DNA from: an uncultured Hyphomonadaceae bacterium
GTDB lineage: Bacteria > Pseudomonadota > Alphaproteobacteria > Caulobacterales > Maricaulaceae
Assembly (NCBI GenBank): GCA_913058335.1
Contig: CAJXPX010000001.1
Span: 118,618 to 182,617, forward strand
DNA length: 64,000 nt
Direction: 5' to 3'
How positions within the stretch are numbered: the first letter of the stretch is position 1; every line of letters begins with the position of its first letter. The translations under genes and the position numbers were made by a program. Below are positions 24,989-33,272 of the stretch, piece by piece. Below the pieces are notes generated by a model. It worked only from the letters and a program-made list of their open reading frames with translations, did not search any database and had not been told where the DNA came from.

Positions 24989-25000
24989 AAAATTTTAAAA

Positions 25001-27244
25001 TCAATAACGGAAATTCAAGCTTCCGATCACAGTTCGTCCGGCGGCAACTGTCGCCATATGCGTAGTATATACCCGCTCATAATAGCGCTTATCCGTCAAA
25101 TTGTTTACATTCAACTGGAAGTCGATATTTTTCGTCAATTCGACAGACGCCATGGCATCAAACCGAACATATCCATCAACGCTTTTTGTATTTGCCGTGT
25201 TCCCGAATCGCTTGCCTTGGTAAAAGGCCCCGCCGCCAACCTGAAAACGGTCAAGTACGTCATAACTCGTCCAGAGAGAAACGCTGTGCTCCGGTGTATT
25301 AGGTAGGCGGTTCCCAACTTGGTCTGTGTTGATCGGTCCAGCATCAATGATTTCCGAGTCCAAATAGCTATAGCCTGCAAATACATTCCATTCCGGCGTT
25401 ATATTTCCGGTTGCACTTAATTCCAAACCCTGCGTCCGTTGTTCTCCAATCGCCTCCTGAGGAGCTCCACGCCCTGCGGCAGTTGCGACATATCCGTCCA
25501 CAACTTCATTCCGGAAAACAGCCGCATTGAGCGAAATATTCCCAGCGCCGGGTTCCCATTTTACGCCAACTTCATAGTTGCGGTTTTTCTCAGGGTTTAA
25601 GTCTTCATTAGTGCCAGACAAATTATTCCCACCATCCCCTATCGTGACACCGGCCGGGCTGGCAGAGGTCGCGTATGAGGCATAAATACTGGTATTGTAA
25701 CTAGGCTTATAAATCGCACCCAATTGATAGCTGAAAATTGTCTCTGAATTGGAAAGCCCGCTCGACGTTTTTGTATCAAAATCGTCAACCCGTAAACCGA
25801 TATTTGCAATGAACTTTTCAGAGATATCAATCGAGTCAAACAAATAAGCCCCATAGGTCTCAGCCTTAGTATTCGTTGGATCATTCAGAGTGATTTCTCC
25901 CTGCCAAGGGTCATTCGGATTTGGGTTAAATAAATCCGTACAATTATAACCGCTCGGAGCTCCAGCCCCAAATTGGTCACATCCGCCCCGCGGAATTTCC
26001 ACTCCACCCGCAGCCGACTGATCCACGGAATAGCTTCCCCGATCCGTCTCTTCATGCGTATATTCTACACCGGCTGAGAAACTATGAGCGAATGAGCCCG
26101 TATCAAAATAAGCTGTAAAGTCTGTTTGGTTAGAGAAAATATCACTTTCGGAGTTTGTACTTTTGACAACGCGGCGAACTAACCCATTATTCAAGTTTCC
26201 CTGGGAATCGTCTGGATTGGTTGCGATATAAGCCAAGTTAGTATTTGTCAGCCTGGAAATATTGCGTACACTTACACTATCGTTGAATGCATGTTTAACT
26301 TCGAACTGACCGCTGTCCAATTCTGTATCATTAAAGTCCCGGCCCAAAAGGCCGTAGAAATTATCCGGATCAATTCCTTCCACAGGCTCTCCCGTAACGA
26401 GGTCAAGCGGATGACCATAATCGATAATTCCTTCACTTTCATAATGAGTATAAAGCGCCGATATTTGTGTAGGCCCTTCCAGACCATAGGTAATAGATGG
26501 AGAAATTCCAAAACGCTCGTCAAAGACACCGTCACGTCCTACGATGTCGGTATCATGGCGCATTACATTGAGACGAACCCCAAGGTTATTTCCGGTGTCT
26601 CCAGAATTCATATCCAGAGTACCGCGAAAATAGTCACCGTTCCCCGCGCCTAAAGATCCTGCAACAAAGCTGTCAGCTTTCGGCGTCTTGGTAACGAGGT
26701 TGATACTACCGCCTGCCGCGCCGCGTCCCGCCAAAGGCCCACTAGCCCCACGAACAACTTCGACCTGCTCTAGATTAAAAACGTCACGAACTTGCGCACT
26801 CGAATCGCGTAGTCCGTCAACCAGAATACCAGCAGTAGATTCTGATCCGCGAATAAAAGGGCGATCTGCAAGTGGTTGCCCGCCCTCACCCATAGCCAAT
26901 GTAATGCCTGGGACGTTCCGAAGTGCTTCCGCCAAGGTTGTAGCTGACCGGTCTTCTAGAACCTCTTCTGTAACGACGGTTACAGAACGTGGTGTATTGA
27001 TAAGTGGCGCTGTATATTTCGGATTATTTGGCTCCTCTTTATAATTCGACTCATCCGCTTCAATGCCGACCTCTTCAATTCGGATTGGGTCTGAAGTCGT
27101 TGTTTCACTATTTGAAAGCTGTGATTGCGCAAAGGCCGGCGCTGCAAAAAAGCTCATTGCAGTACTCAAGACGACTCCTTGCGCAATTTGATTCTTTCTA
27201 GATCGATTAAGCCGATCCTTTGGTCTATTTTGGTAAGATGACAT
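25001..27244 (-). CDS. TonB-dependent siderophore receptor (catecholate/Fiu-like)
   Basis: I place the start at ATG 27244 ([10 protein letters not shown]), preceded by GAGGGA, giving 747 residues; upstream ATGs in the track lack a ribosome site. The signal peptide ends AFA before QSQ. The plug has [40 protein letters not shown], then [21 protein letters not shown] and [24 protein letters not shown], all typical of siderophore receptors such as Fiu and CirA. The barrel ends VIGSLNFRY with a terminal aromatic. The Fur-box-like site 70 bp upstream and the PiuC-type partner support ferric catecholate uptake. It is the first gene of the operon leading to tonB. Confidence 0.92.
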   Translation of the reverse strand: MSSYQNRPKDRLNRSRKNQIAQGVVLSTAMSFFAAPAFAQSQLSNSETTTSDPIRIEEVGIEADESNYKEEPNNPKYTAPLINTPRSVTVVTEEVLEDRSATTLAEALRNVPGITLAMGEGGQPLADRPFIRGSESTAGILVDGLRDSSAQVRDVFNLEQVEVVRGASGPLAGRGAAGGSINLVTKTPKADSFVAGSLGAGNGDYFRGTLDMNSGDTGNNLGVRLNVMRHDTDIVGRDGVFDERFGISPSITYGLEGPTQISALYTHYESEGIIDYGHPLDLVTGEPVEGIDPDNFYGLLGRDFNDTELDSGQFEVKHAFNDSVSVRNISRLTNTNLAYIATNPDDSQGNLNNGLVRRVVKSTNSESDIFSNQTDFTAYFDTGSFAHSFSAGVEYTHEETDRGSYSVDQSAAGGVEIPRGGCDQFGAGAPSGYNCTDLFNPNPNDPWQGEITLNDPTNTKAETYGAYLFDSIDISEKFIANIGLRVDDFDTKTSSGLSNSETIFSYQLGAIYKPSYNTSIYASYATSASPAGVTIGDGGNNLSGTNEDLNPEKNRNYEVGVKWEPGAGNISLNAAVFRNEVVDGYVATAAGRGAPQEAIGEQRTQGLELSATGNITPEWNVFAGYSYLDSEIIDAGPINTDQVGNRLPNTPEHSVSLWTSYDVLDRFQVGGGAFYQGKRFGNTANTKSVDGYVRFDAMASVELTKNIDFQLNVNNLTDKRYYERVYTTHMATVAAGRTVIGSLNFRY

Positions 27245-27313
27245 TTCTGTATTTTCCCTCATATTCAAAATGTATTTGCGAGCTACTCGCAATCTCAACA
27301 AATATCAACCCTT

Positions 27314-27332
27314 AATGCGAATTATTCTCAAT
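27314..27332. promoter_or_regulatory. Fur-box-like site upstream of siderophore receptor
   Basis: AATGCGAATTATTCTCAAT reads as a 9-1-9 inverted repeat; the left arm agrees with the inverse of the right at seven of nine positions. This TGCGAAT/ATTCTCA style is typical of Fur sites in alphaproteobacteria. It lies about 70 bp before the receptor ATG at 27244, and on the other side is close to the 3' end of nothing but the ApbE stop, so it should control the minus-strand operon. Confidence 0.65.
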
Positions 27333-27389
27333 ATTAATATATAGAAAACACTTGGATGCTTTTGAATTTATGGAATTACTCAGATTGCC

Positions 27390-28406
27390 CTAAAGTCTTA
27401 GGCTCTGCGCAGCCACCGAATAAATAGACTCGCCTCCAACCCGTTGAAAAACAGCCATCAAGTTTCGGTCTTCTGATAAAGCCAAGCCGTCCTTAAGACC
27501 CAAAGCGAAAAGAGCCGTTGCCCAGCCATCTGCCCATAGGCAATCCTTATGAAGCACTGATACGCAAGACAGATCTGGATCATTTTTTTCCGTCCCGATG
27601 ACGCTTCCGGCCGGGACAATATGAGAAATTCGTCCCGTCTCAGTTTTTTTTAACTGACGAAATGCACCTGATGTTGCGACGGATAAATTGAACAGCGCTA
27701 TTCTGATTGGAACGTTAGAAGGGCGGTGCTTATAACTTTCTTCAAGGCTTTCTTGTTCAAGATCGACCCACCAAGGTAGCCCATCCGGTTTAGCGCCACT
27801 CCCTCGAAACTCTCCTCCGATTTCAGTAAGGCATTGTGTGATACCCATTTGATGCAAAGCCGATGTCATCTCATCAACAGCATAGCCTTTAGCAATAGCG
27901 GAGAGATCTAGTCGGACGCCACCCGGCTGATAAACAACCCCCTTCTTAGGAGTTATACTCTCCCATATGTCAGAGCCGTGAAGCCCTTTTTCGTTATTGA
28001 TACGAGAAACATCTGAGCCAAAGCCGCGCTCGGCAATCAAACCGCCATATGTAGGATCGAATGCCCCTTGGCTCTCTCGGGCTAAATTAAGAGCATCCCT
28101 CAAAACTTTTTGGAAATCTGGGCCTATTTCTAAATTTGATCCAGCCGGCAATTGATTGAAACGAGAAATTTCGGACCCGCTCTCCCAAGTACTCATTTGC
28201 TTTATGATCCGGTTAAAAACCGCATGTAACTTCATCTGAACGTCTTCGTCCAAAATAGATTTTGGCGCACACCATTGTACCGACCATTCCGTCCCCATCG
28301 TTTGACCGGAAAGCCGATTTCGCAGAACAAAGCCGGGTCGAGTCGTCAGCCCGGCCCGGCTCATATTTTGCGGGATTAGAATTTCGCCGACACCTTGAAT
28401 GGCCAT
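27390..28406 (-). CDS. apbE: ApbE family FAD:protein FMN transferase
   Basis: A 338-residue protein; I take ATG 28406 (MAIQGVGEIL), preceded by GGAG, rather than the TTG at 28415. ApbE motifs are visible: SGQTMGTEWSVQW, STWESGSEISRFNQ, FDPTYGGL, VRLDLSAIAKGYAVD with the flavin-binding region, and a C-terminal CLWADGWATALFALG, the TDALATALFVLG-like segment. ApbE attaches FMN from FAD to a Ser/Thr of exported target proteins in the periplasm. No clear signal peptide or lipobox is seen, so export, or action in the cytoplasm, is unclear. It ends the PepSY-DUF2271-DUF4198 operon; the DUF2271 protein carries a possible target motif. Confidence 0.92.
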   Translation of the reverse strand: MAIQGVGEILIPQNMSRAGLTTRPGFVLRNRLSGQTMGTEWSVQWCAPKSILDEDVQMKLHAVFNRIIKQMSTWESGSEISRFNQLPAGSNLEIGPDFQKVLRDALNLARESQGAFDPTYGGLIAERGFGSDVSRINNEKGLHGSDIWESITPKKGVVYQPGGVRLDLSAIAKGYAVDEMTSALHQMGITQCLTEIGGEFRGSGAKPDGLPWWVDLEQESLEESYKHRPSNVPIRIALFNLSVATSGAFRQLKKTETGRISHIVPAGSVIGTEKNDPDLSCVSVLHKDCLWADGWATALFALGLKDGLALSEDRNLMAVFQRVGGESIYSVAAQSLRL

Positions 28407-28427
28407 AAACTCCAAACAAGGTCTCGA

Positions 28428-29243
28428 TTAAAACGGAAGTGCTTCGAATGTCATAATATAAGAAGTTCGTGAACTAATCTCCTTACCATTCAACATCGCC
28501 TTGCCATCCACCTCGGCGCTGAGCCAATACGGTCCGGCCTCTTCCAGAGTAAAATTAATCATTCCATCTGCGTCAGTCGTCAAGGCCTTAGCGCCTTCAC
28601 TATCACGATAGCGGTCATGTCCACGTACAATTTCAATTTCGACCCCATTGGTTGCTTCTCCGTTAAGTGTAAATGAGAAGCTAACTTCTTCGCCCGCATA
28701 GATATCATTAGGATGCGTGCCGGAAGCTAGCTCTAGTCCCTCTCCTGTTTTCGTAAAGGCACTTTGACTTGGAGCCCCAAGCGTGACGAAGGTCATATTA
28801 GTCCGGTCATTTTTCGAAATTCTAACTCCCGGTTTATCGGCTATATTTTCATTGGCTAATTCTTCTTCTGTACCGCGCCAGCGGCGGCGTTCGCCGTCTT
28901 CTTCCCAACTCGCAAAATATCCTGACCCTTGGCTACCAATACGGTAAGTTCCCTCTTGTACCAAGGGCACATCAAACACAGATCTATATTCACCTGTAGA
29001 GACATCCTCCATCTCAATATTACTGCCATCCGGGCCCGTCACAGAGACTTGCTCCAGTGAAAGTGCGTGATGGTTGGGGTAGAATAAATTATTCGAAATG
29101 GCAGCGTCCACAGTAATGCGCTGATTTTCTCCCGATAATGTGAAACTGGAGGGAAGTATCCAAGCGCGATGGGCAGATGCCTGTCCCGCGAGAAGCAGAG
29201 CAGCGCCGGTTAAAAGTAATGTTTTTCCGAATTTATAAGTCAT
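28428..29243 (-). CDS. Periplasmic DUF4198 protein of the iron/flavin module
   Basis: A 271-residue exported protein. The signal peptide ends ASA at residue 24, so the mature chain begins HRAWILPSSFTLSG, the typical DUF4198 opening. The body is beta-rich with a second domain starting near residue 190 (EVSFSFTLNGEATNGVEIEIV, TDADGMINFTLEEAGPYWLSAEV). It is a distant relative of the DUF4198 protein at 18502. The family is repeatedly found next to PepSY, DUF2271 and ApbE genes and TonB receptors, where a metal-binding or electron-transfer support role is presumed. It lies 21 bp from apbE and 46 bp from the DUF2271 gene on one transcript. Confidence 0.82.
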   Translation of the reverse strand: MTYKFGKTLLLTGAALLLAGQASAHRAWILPSSFTLSGENQRITVDAAISNNLFYPNHHALSLEQVSVTGPDGSNIEMEDVSTGEYRSVFDVPLVQEGTYRIGSQGSGYFASWEEDGERRRWRGTEEELANENIADKPGVRISKNDRTNMTFVTLGAPSQSAFTKTGEGLELASGTHPNDIYAGEEVSFSFTLNGEATNGVEIEIVRGHDRYRDSEGAKALTTDADGMINFTLEEAGPYWLSAEVDGKAMLNGKEISSRTSYIMTFEALPF

Positions 29244-29289
29244 GGGTGTTTCCAGTTTAGTAAATTTTGGTTAAAATGAATGGGAGGCA

Positions 29290-29814
29290 TCAGTCTATAG
29301 AACTAATGAGGGCAAGCTGAACGGCCCCTAACTCTGTTTCGCCCTCAGCCATCAGTGTTTGTCCGGCTTGCAAGGGCCATTTAAACGGTACATTGACCAT
29401 TTCTCGTCCGCCGACTTCTCGAACAGATTCGATAACGAGTGTATAGGAACCCGGGTCCAGATCTGCGAAGGGCCCCGACCTAGTATCGAATGTCATATCA
29501 TGTGCGCCCGGCGCGTGAGTGGGGCCGGAGAGACCATCTTTCGGCATCTCTATTGAACGACCGGCACGGCGCCACCATTGGCGTAAATCTTTTAGCCAGG
29601 TCTCGCCTTCATCACTGCCGCGCTTTTCGAGCTGATACCAAACGGCTAAGTTAGCGGCCACACTATGATCTTCTTTGGCGATCCATGCCGCAACATAAGG
29701 TTTGTGATATTCCGCGACATCCAGTTCGGGTATGGTCACGCCGACTTTAATCTGGTCCGCCAGTGCCGGACTAGCCAAGAGGCTCGCCCCAGTTACCGTT
29801 AATAAAAATCTCAT
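29290..29814 (-). CDS. Periplasmic DUF2271 protein, possible flavinylated electron carrier
   Basis: A 174-residue protein with a short signal peptide (cleavage after ALA, residue 19) and a DUF2271 domain (PYVAAWIAKEDHSVAANLAVWY, then WLKDLRQWWRRAGR). The segment DGLSGPT at residues 93-99 resembles the Dxx(S/T)GA(S/T) site at which ApbE attaches FMN, with Pro98 in place of Ala; Thr99 would be the acceptor. This, and the ApbE gene in the same operon, suggest that the protein carries covalent FMN and passes electrons in the periplasm. It sits 7 bp after the PepSY membrane protein gene, a likely electron donor. FMN attachment is inference. Confidence 0.8.
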   Translation of the reverse strand: MRFLLTVTGASLLASPALADQIKVGVTIPELDVAEYHKPYVAAWIAKEDHSVAANLAVWYQLEKRGSDEGETWLKDLRQWWRRAGRSIEMPKDGLSGPTHAPGAHDMTFDTRSGPFADLDPGSYTLVIESVREVGGREMVNVPFKWPLQAGQTLMAEGETELGAVQLALISSID

Positions 29815-29821
29815 TTAAGCC

Positions 29822-30454
29822 TCACATATGAACAAATAAAATTAAAAGACCAACCGGAACAGCCAATCCTCCCCCCGCAAGCCACCACGTGGATGCGCGT
29901 CGTTTGGAATGAATTTGCAAAAGCCATAGACCCGACAAACAAAATACGATTGTGGCTACTGCAAAAACATCCAAAAACCAGCTCCAAGCCGTGCCCGTAT
30001 TCCGGCCTTTATGAAGGTCATTCAAATAAGACACGGCCCCGCGAGACGTCTCTTCAAAAAACACTTTTCCAGTGGCACGGTCTATACTTAGCCACGCGTC
30101 TCCTCCGGGGCGCGGCATTGGGATATAGACATCGACATCAGTCCATTCCGGAATTTCGTTACCAATCCGTATGCCAATGCCGCGGCGAATATCCCGGCGT
30201 AGTAAAGCCGGCAAAAGCGTTCCGTCTTTTACATCTCCGCCGAGCTCCGCAAGATCTTCGAGCGCAGACGCCTCTAGCGTCATTTCACTTTGGCTCGTTT
30301 TCGGGCTCGCCTTGATTTGTGCCGCATGATTTAAAGTAATTCCTGTTATTGCAAATAAAACCATGCCGATCAGACACATCGCCCCGGACATCCAGTGCCA
30401 AGTTCTAACCTGACGTTTCCAGAAGCCAGGGGGAAACCTTCCTGCGCGGCTCAT
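29822..30454 (-). CDS. PepSY-associated transmembrane protein
   Basis: I take ATG 30454 (MSRAGRFPPG) for a 210-residue protein; the track's TTG at 30502 has no ribosome site. The helix pattern is typical of PepSY_TM proteins: helix 1 after RTWHWMSGAMCLIGMVLFAITGITLNH, a periplasmic PepSY part with DVYIPMPRPGGDAWLSIDRATGKVFF, then two C-terminal helices beginning LHKGRNTGTAWSWFLDVFAVA. His residues at the ends of helices (RTWHW, LNH, LHKG) are suited to heme binding. Such proteins are linked to transmembrane electron transfer in ferric-siderophore reduction. It is first in the four-gene operon that follows a Fur-box-like site. Confidence 0.83.
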   Translation of the reverse strand: MSRAGRFPPGFWKRQVRTWHWMSGAMCLIGMVLFAITGITLNHAAQIKASPKTSQSEMTLEASALEDLAELGGDVKDGTLLPALLRRDIRRGIGIRIGNEIPEWTDVDVYIPMPRPGGDAWLSIDRATGKVFFEETSRGAVSYLNDLHKGRNTGTAWSWFLDVFAVATIVFCLSGLWLLQIHSKRRASTWWLAGGGLAVPVGLLILFVHM

Positions 30455-30572
30455 ATTGTCTGTCCATAGAAAGAATAATCTTGGGTCAACTCTCTTGTCC
30501 AACCTCTAATTTCTGACTGGCAAACTCATCTCGCGCAGTTCCTAGATGAGCCTATAAGCAAGTCAAAAAGTT

Positions 30573-30591
30573 ATTGCAAGTCATTCTCATT
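30573..30591. promoter_or_regulatory. Fur-box-like site upstream of PepSY/DUF2271/ApbE operon
   Basis: ATTGCAAGTCATTCTCATT has one strong half-site (ATTCTCATT, inverse AATGAGAAT) and a weaker partner (five of nine matches). It lies 119 bp before the PepSY ATG and about 500 bp from the divergent glycosyltransferase, so iron control of the flavin operon is the better reading. Weaker than the site at 27314. Confidence 0.45.
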
Positions 30592-31091
30592 CATAGAGCT
30601 GATTAATAAATTGAAGAGCTGTAAGTATCGAAAGTTGATATTCCAGCCTATCTAGACCCTTCAGAGCACAGTCAAAAATCAATTAGCTAAATTTTGATTT
30701 GTTTAAAAATGAAATGCTTATTAATCAGTGGTAAAACTACCATGACAATAACCATTGCAAGGTATTTCCAGAATTTGAGCACTATCAAGTCCTGAGAAAT
30801 AGACCTACAATCTCTTTCATAACAGCAACGAAGTCTAATGGACTTGCTCTAGCAAGTTGAACTTAATTTTTCGAAGTAATGAAACATCGGTAAGAGATAT
30901 TCGATGGTGGCTGAAGTCCAGCCATACATACAAGCCTAGATAGCAAATCTTGCCTTAGAAACTCTGAATCCGAAAACGTTTCCTTCTCTAAATCATCCCT
31001 TTTATAAATGCTTGTACGTCTTAACAATACTTCACAGGCAGAGTACTAGCTGATAGGTATCGTCAAACTTTAAAAAGAATTGTTTTCCGTC
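30592..31091. other. Long AT-rich intergenic region without an evident gene
   Basis: About 500 bp between the Fur-like site and the GtrB-like gene. I found no ORF with a ribosome site, no tRNA and no terminator with a U-run. CTGATTAATAA (30599-30609) recurs inverted as TTATTAATCAG (30718-30728), a perfect 11-bp pair 108 bp apart, which may be chance in AT-rich sequence. This stretch marks the junction of the iron island and the second polysaccharide block. Confidence 0.5.
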
Positions 31092-32090
31092 ATGAAAATA
31101 GCTGCCGCCACGAAATCAAGCCCTCTTCATGAGGACAACTTCTCAGAATTTGATATCGCGGTGATTGTTCCCTGCTATAACGAGGAAATGGCGATCACGA
31201 ATGTCGTGGAAGATTTCAAACGGGCTCTGCCCTCTGCTAAAATATATGTCTATGACAATAATTCGAACGACAGGACGATTGAGAAGGCACAAGAAGCCGG
31301 AGCCATCGTGCGCCATGAACCCCGTCAAGGCAAGGGCCACGTTGTCCGTAGAATGTTTTCAGACATTGAAGCTGACATATATCTAATGGTCGATGGAGAC
31401 GACACTTATGATGCAAGTGCTGCCCCCCTACTTGTCAGCCTGATGGTTGAGCAGGGCGTCGATATGGTAAATGGGGCACGCCGCGAAGTTGCAAAGGAAG
31501 CTTATCGTTTAGGCCATCGCACAGGCAACAAAATGCTCACAGGCTTGGTAAAGCTGGTTTTTGGAGCCGAGCTAAAAGATATGCTCTCCGGCTATCGAGT
31601 TTTTTCTCGGCGTTTCGTCAAGAGCTTCCCAATGATGTCAAGCGGGTTTGAAATTGAAACAGAGCTGACAATTCACGCGTTGGAGTTAGAGCTACCAGTC
31701 GCCGAAGTTTATACTGATTACAGCGAACGAGGCGAAAATTCAGAATCAAAGTTAAATACAATTTCTGACGGGATACGCATTCTAAAAACCATTCTAATGA
31801 TATTAAAGCAAGAGCGCCCAATGACTGTTTTCGGCCTTGCGGCGTTGTTTTGTTTTTTTATAGCCGCTATTGCCCTTATTCCCGTTTTAGCAAACTATTT
31901 TGAAACAGGACTAGTCGTCCGATTGCCGACATTCTTAACCGCTTGCGGGGTCATTCTCCTTGGTATGCTAAGCTTGGTCTGCGGACTCATTCTTTCAACT
32001 GTTACCCGAGGACGGCAAGAGGCTAAACGGATGCAATATTTAATGCTGGAAAGCCCACATTCAATCGCTGAAAACAAGTCCAAGCTGTAA
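31092..32090 (+). CDS. Polyprenol-phosphate glycosyltransferase, GtrB-like family 2
   Basis: I take ATG 31092 (MKIAAATKSS), giving 332 residues; the track's TTG at 31080 lacks support. GT2 motifs are clear: IAVIVPCYNEEMAITNVV, YDNNSNDRT, QGKGHVVRRMF and the MVDGDDTY metal site, then LSGYRVFSRRFVKSFP and SSGFEIETELTIHAL. Two helices follow at about 245-305. This is the layout of GtrB/DPM-like enzymes that make undecaprenyl-phosphate-linked sugars on the cytoplasmic face. The GtrA gene follows after 3 bp, and a GT-C enzyme is encoded nearby at 33273, which suggests a three-part glycan-decorating system. Confidence 0.88.
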   Translation: MKIAAATKSSPLHEDNFSEFDIAVIVPCYNEEMAITNVVEDFKRALPSAKIYVYDNNSNDRTIEKAQEAGAIVRHEPRQGKGHVVRRMFSDIEADIYLMVDGDDTYDASAAPLLVSLMVEQGVDMVNGARREVAKEAYRLGHRTGNKMLTGLVKLVFGAELKDMLSGYRVFSRRFVKSFPMMSSGFEIETELTIHALELELPVAEVYTDYSERGENSESKLNTISDGIRILKTILMILKQERPMTVFGLAALFCFFIAAIALIPVLANYFETGLVVRLPTFLTACGVILLGMLSLVCGLILSTVTRGRQEAKRMQYLMLESPHSIAENKSKL

Positions 32091-32093
32091 AAA

Positions 32094-32489
32094 ATGCTTA
32101 GGTCAAAAACAACCCACCAATTTATCCGTTTCGGATTGGTTGGAACTTTAGGTTTTTTGGTGGATACAACCGCTTTATACCTATTCCTCTTTCTAGGTAG
32201 CGGCTATTATCTTGGCCGCATTGGCTCATTTCTATGCGCCGCCACCTTCACTTGGTATCTCAACCGAAACATAACCTTTCAAAATAACGAAGGATCTGCG
32301 CACCGCCAGTGGCTAGGGTTTCTCGGTGCAAATGCTATCGGCGGCTTTATAAATCTAGCTGTTTATAGTCTACTTATAATGAATTTTGACCTAGTTCGTT
32401 CCTTCCCGGTTTTAGGAGTAGCGGCAGGCGCCATTTTCGGTCTGATGTTTAATTTCACTCTTTCTAAAAAGTTTATATTCCGAAGTTAG
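32094..32489 (+). CDS. GtrA-family membrane protein
   Basis: A 131-residue protein with four hydrophobic helices and the GtrA pattern: FIRFGLVGTLGFLVDTTALYLFL at the start, TFTWYLNRNITF in the middle and GLMFNFTLSKKFIF at the end. GtrA proteins are thought to flip or help present undecaprenyl-phosphate sugars made by GtrB-type enzymes. The ATG lies 3 bp after the GtrB-like stop with no separate ribosome site, so translation is probably coupled. It is full length for the family (about 120-140 residues). Confidence 0.92.
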   Translation: MLRSKTTHQFIRFGLVGTLGFLVDTTALYLFLFLGSGYYLGRIGSFLCAATFTWYLNRNITFQNNEGSAHRQWLGFLGANAIGGFINLAVYSLLIMNFDLVRSFPVLGVAAGAIFGLMFNFTLSKKFIFRS

Positions 32490-32584
32490 AAATTGAGTTA
32501 ACATTATTAAGAAGCGCCTACACTTTTTAGCTGCGGACTTACTGAAGCCTTTGAAGTATGATCGGCCCAACCTGTGAGATATAA

Positions 32585-33256
32585 ATGACTGAAAATGACG
32601 AAATCTATTATAAACACGGTGCCAAATTTTCACTGTCACAAAGCGTCGTTAAATATGCTCGAAAAAAAATGTATGCTCATTTCATGAAAACGGTACAACC
32701 GACAAAAGGGACAAAGATCCTAGATTTTGGAGTCTCTGAGTTCATTACAGATGAATCAAATTTTTTGGAAAAAAACTATCCTCATCATGAAGACCTGACT
32801 TGTGTAGGCATAGGAGATGGCAAACAAGTCAAACAACACTTTCCAAATGTCAATTATTTCTCTCTCATCCCAAATGAAAAGCTCCCTTTTGACGACAATA
32901 GTTTTGATGTGTCTTATTCAAACGCAGTTTTTGAGCATTTGGATACTGATGCATTACGGGTATTTTTCTTTAATGAGCTCGCCCGCGTCTCTAAACGAGT
33001 TTACATTACAATTCCTAACCGGTGGTTCCCAGTAGAACATCACACGGCTGTCCCTCTTCTGCATTATATCCCTTCCCTGTTCCGAAAGTTTCTTTCTGGA
33101 GGCGAGAAAGATTTTTGGGCGCAGCAGGAAAATCTGGCCTTTCTTGGTAAAAAAGAATTAGCCGAAGTGGCAAAGTCACACCCAGTAAAGATTGCTTATT
33201 CAGGCATATTTCTGGGGCCAATGTCGTCGAACATCTCGATTTGGACTGATAAGTAG
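32585..33256 (+). CDS. Class I SAM-dependent methyltransferase
   Basis: A 223-residue cytoplasmic protein with a Rossmann-type methyltransferase core. Motif I is degenerate (ILDFGVSEF in place of the usual DxGxGxG), followed by CVGIGDGKQV and the motif IV region LPFDDNSFDVSYSNAVFEHLD, which is highly typical. The C-terminus holds NRWFPVEHHTAVPLLHYIPS, a form seen in methyltransferases near polysaccharide genes. It lies after gtrA on the same strand (95-bp gap) and converges with the GT-C gene. The acceptor may be a sugar or lipid-linked precursor; that is inferred from position only. Confidence 0.85.
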   Translation: MTENDEIYYKHGAKFSLSQSVVKYARKKMYAHFMKTVQPTKGTKILDFGVSEFITDESNFLEKNYPHHEDLTCVGIGDGKQVKQHFPNVNYFSLIPNEKLPFDDNSFDVSYSNAVFEHLDTDALRVFFFNELARVSKRVYITIPNRWFPVEHHTAVPLLHYIPSLFRKFLSGGEKDFWAQQENLAFLGKKELAEVAKSHPVKIAYSGIFLGPMSSNISIWTDK

Positions 33257-33272
33257 CGCTTTAGAGCTATAA

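Noticed and set aside
30599-30728. 11-bp inverted repeat CTGATTAATAA / TTATTAATCAG with 108 bp between arms
   Set aside because: The arms contain the self-complementary ATTAAT and the region is AT-rich, so a chance pair in about 600 bp is plausible. No linked feature was found.
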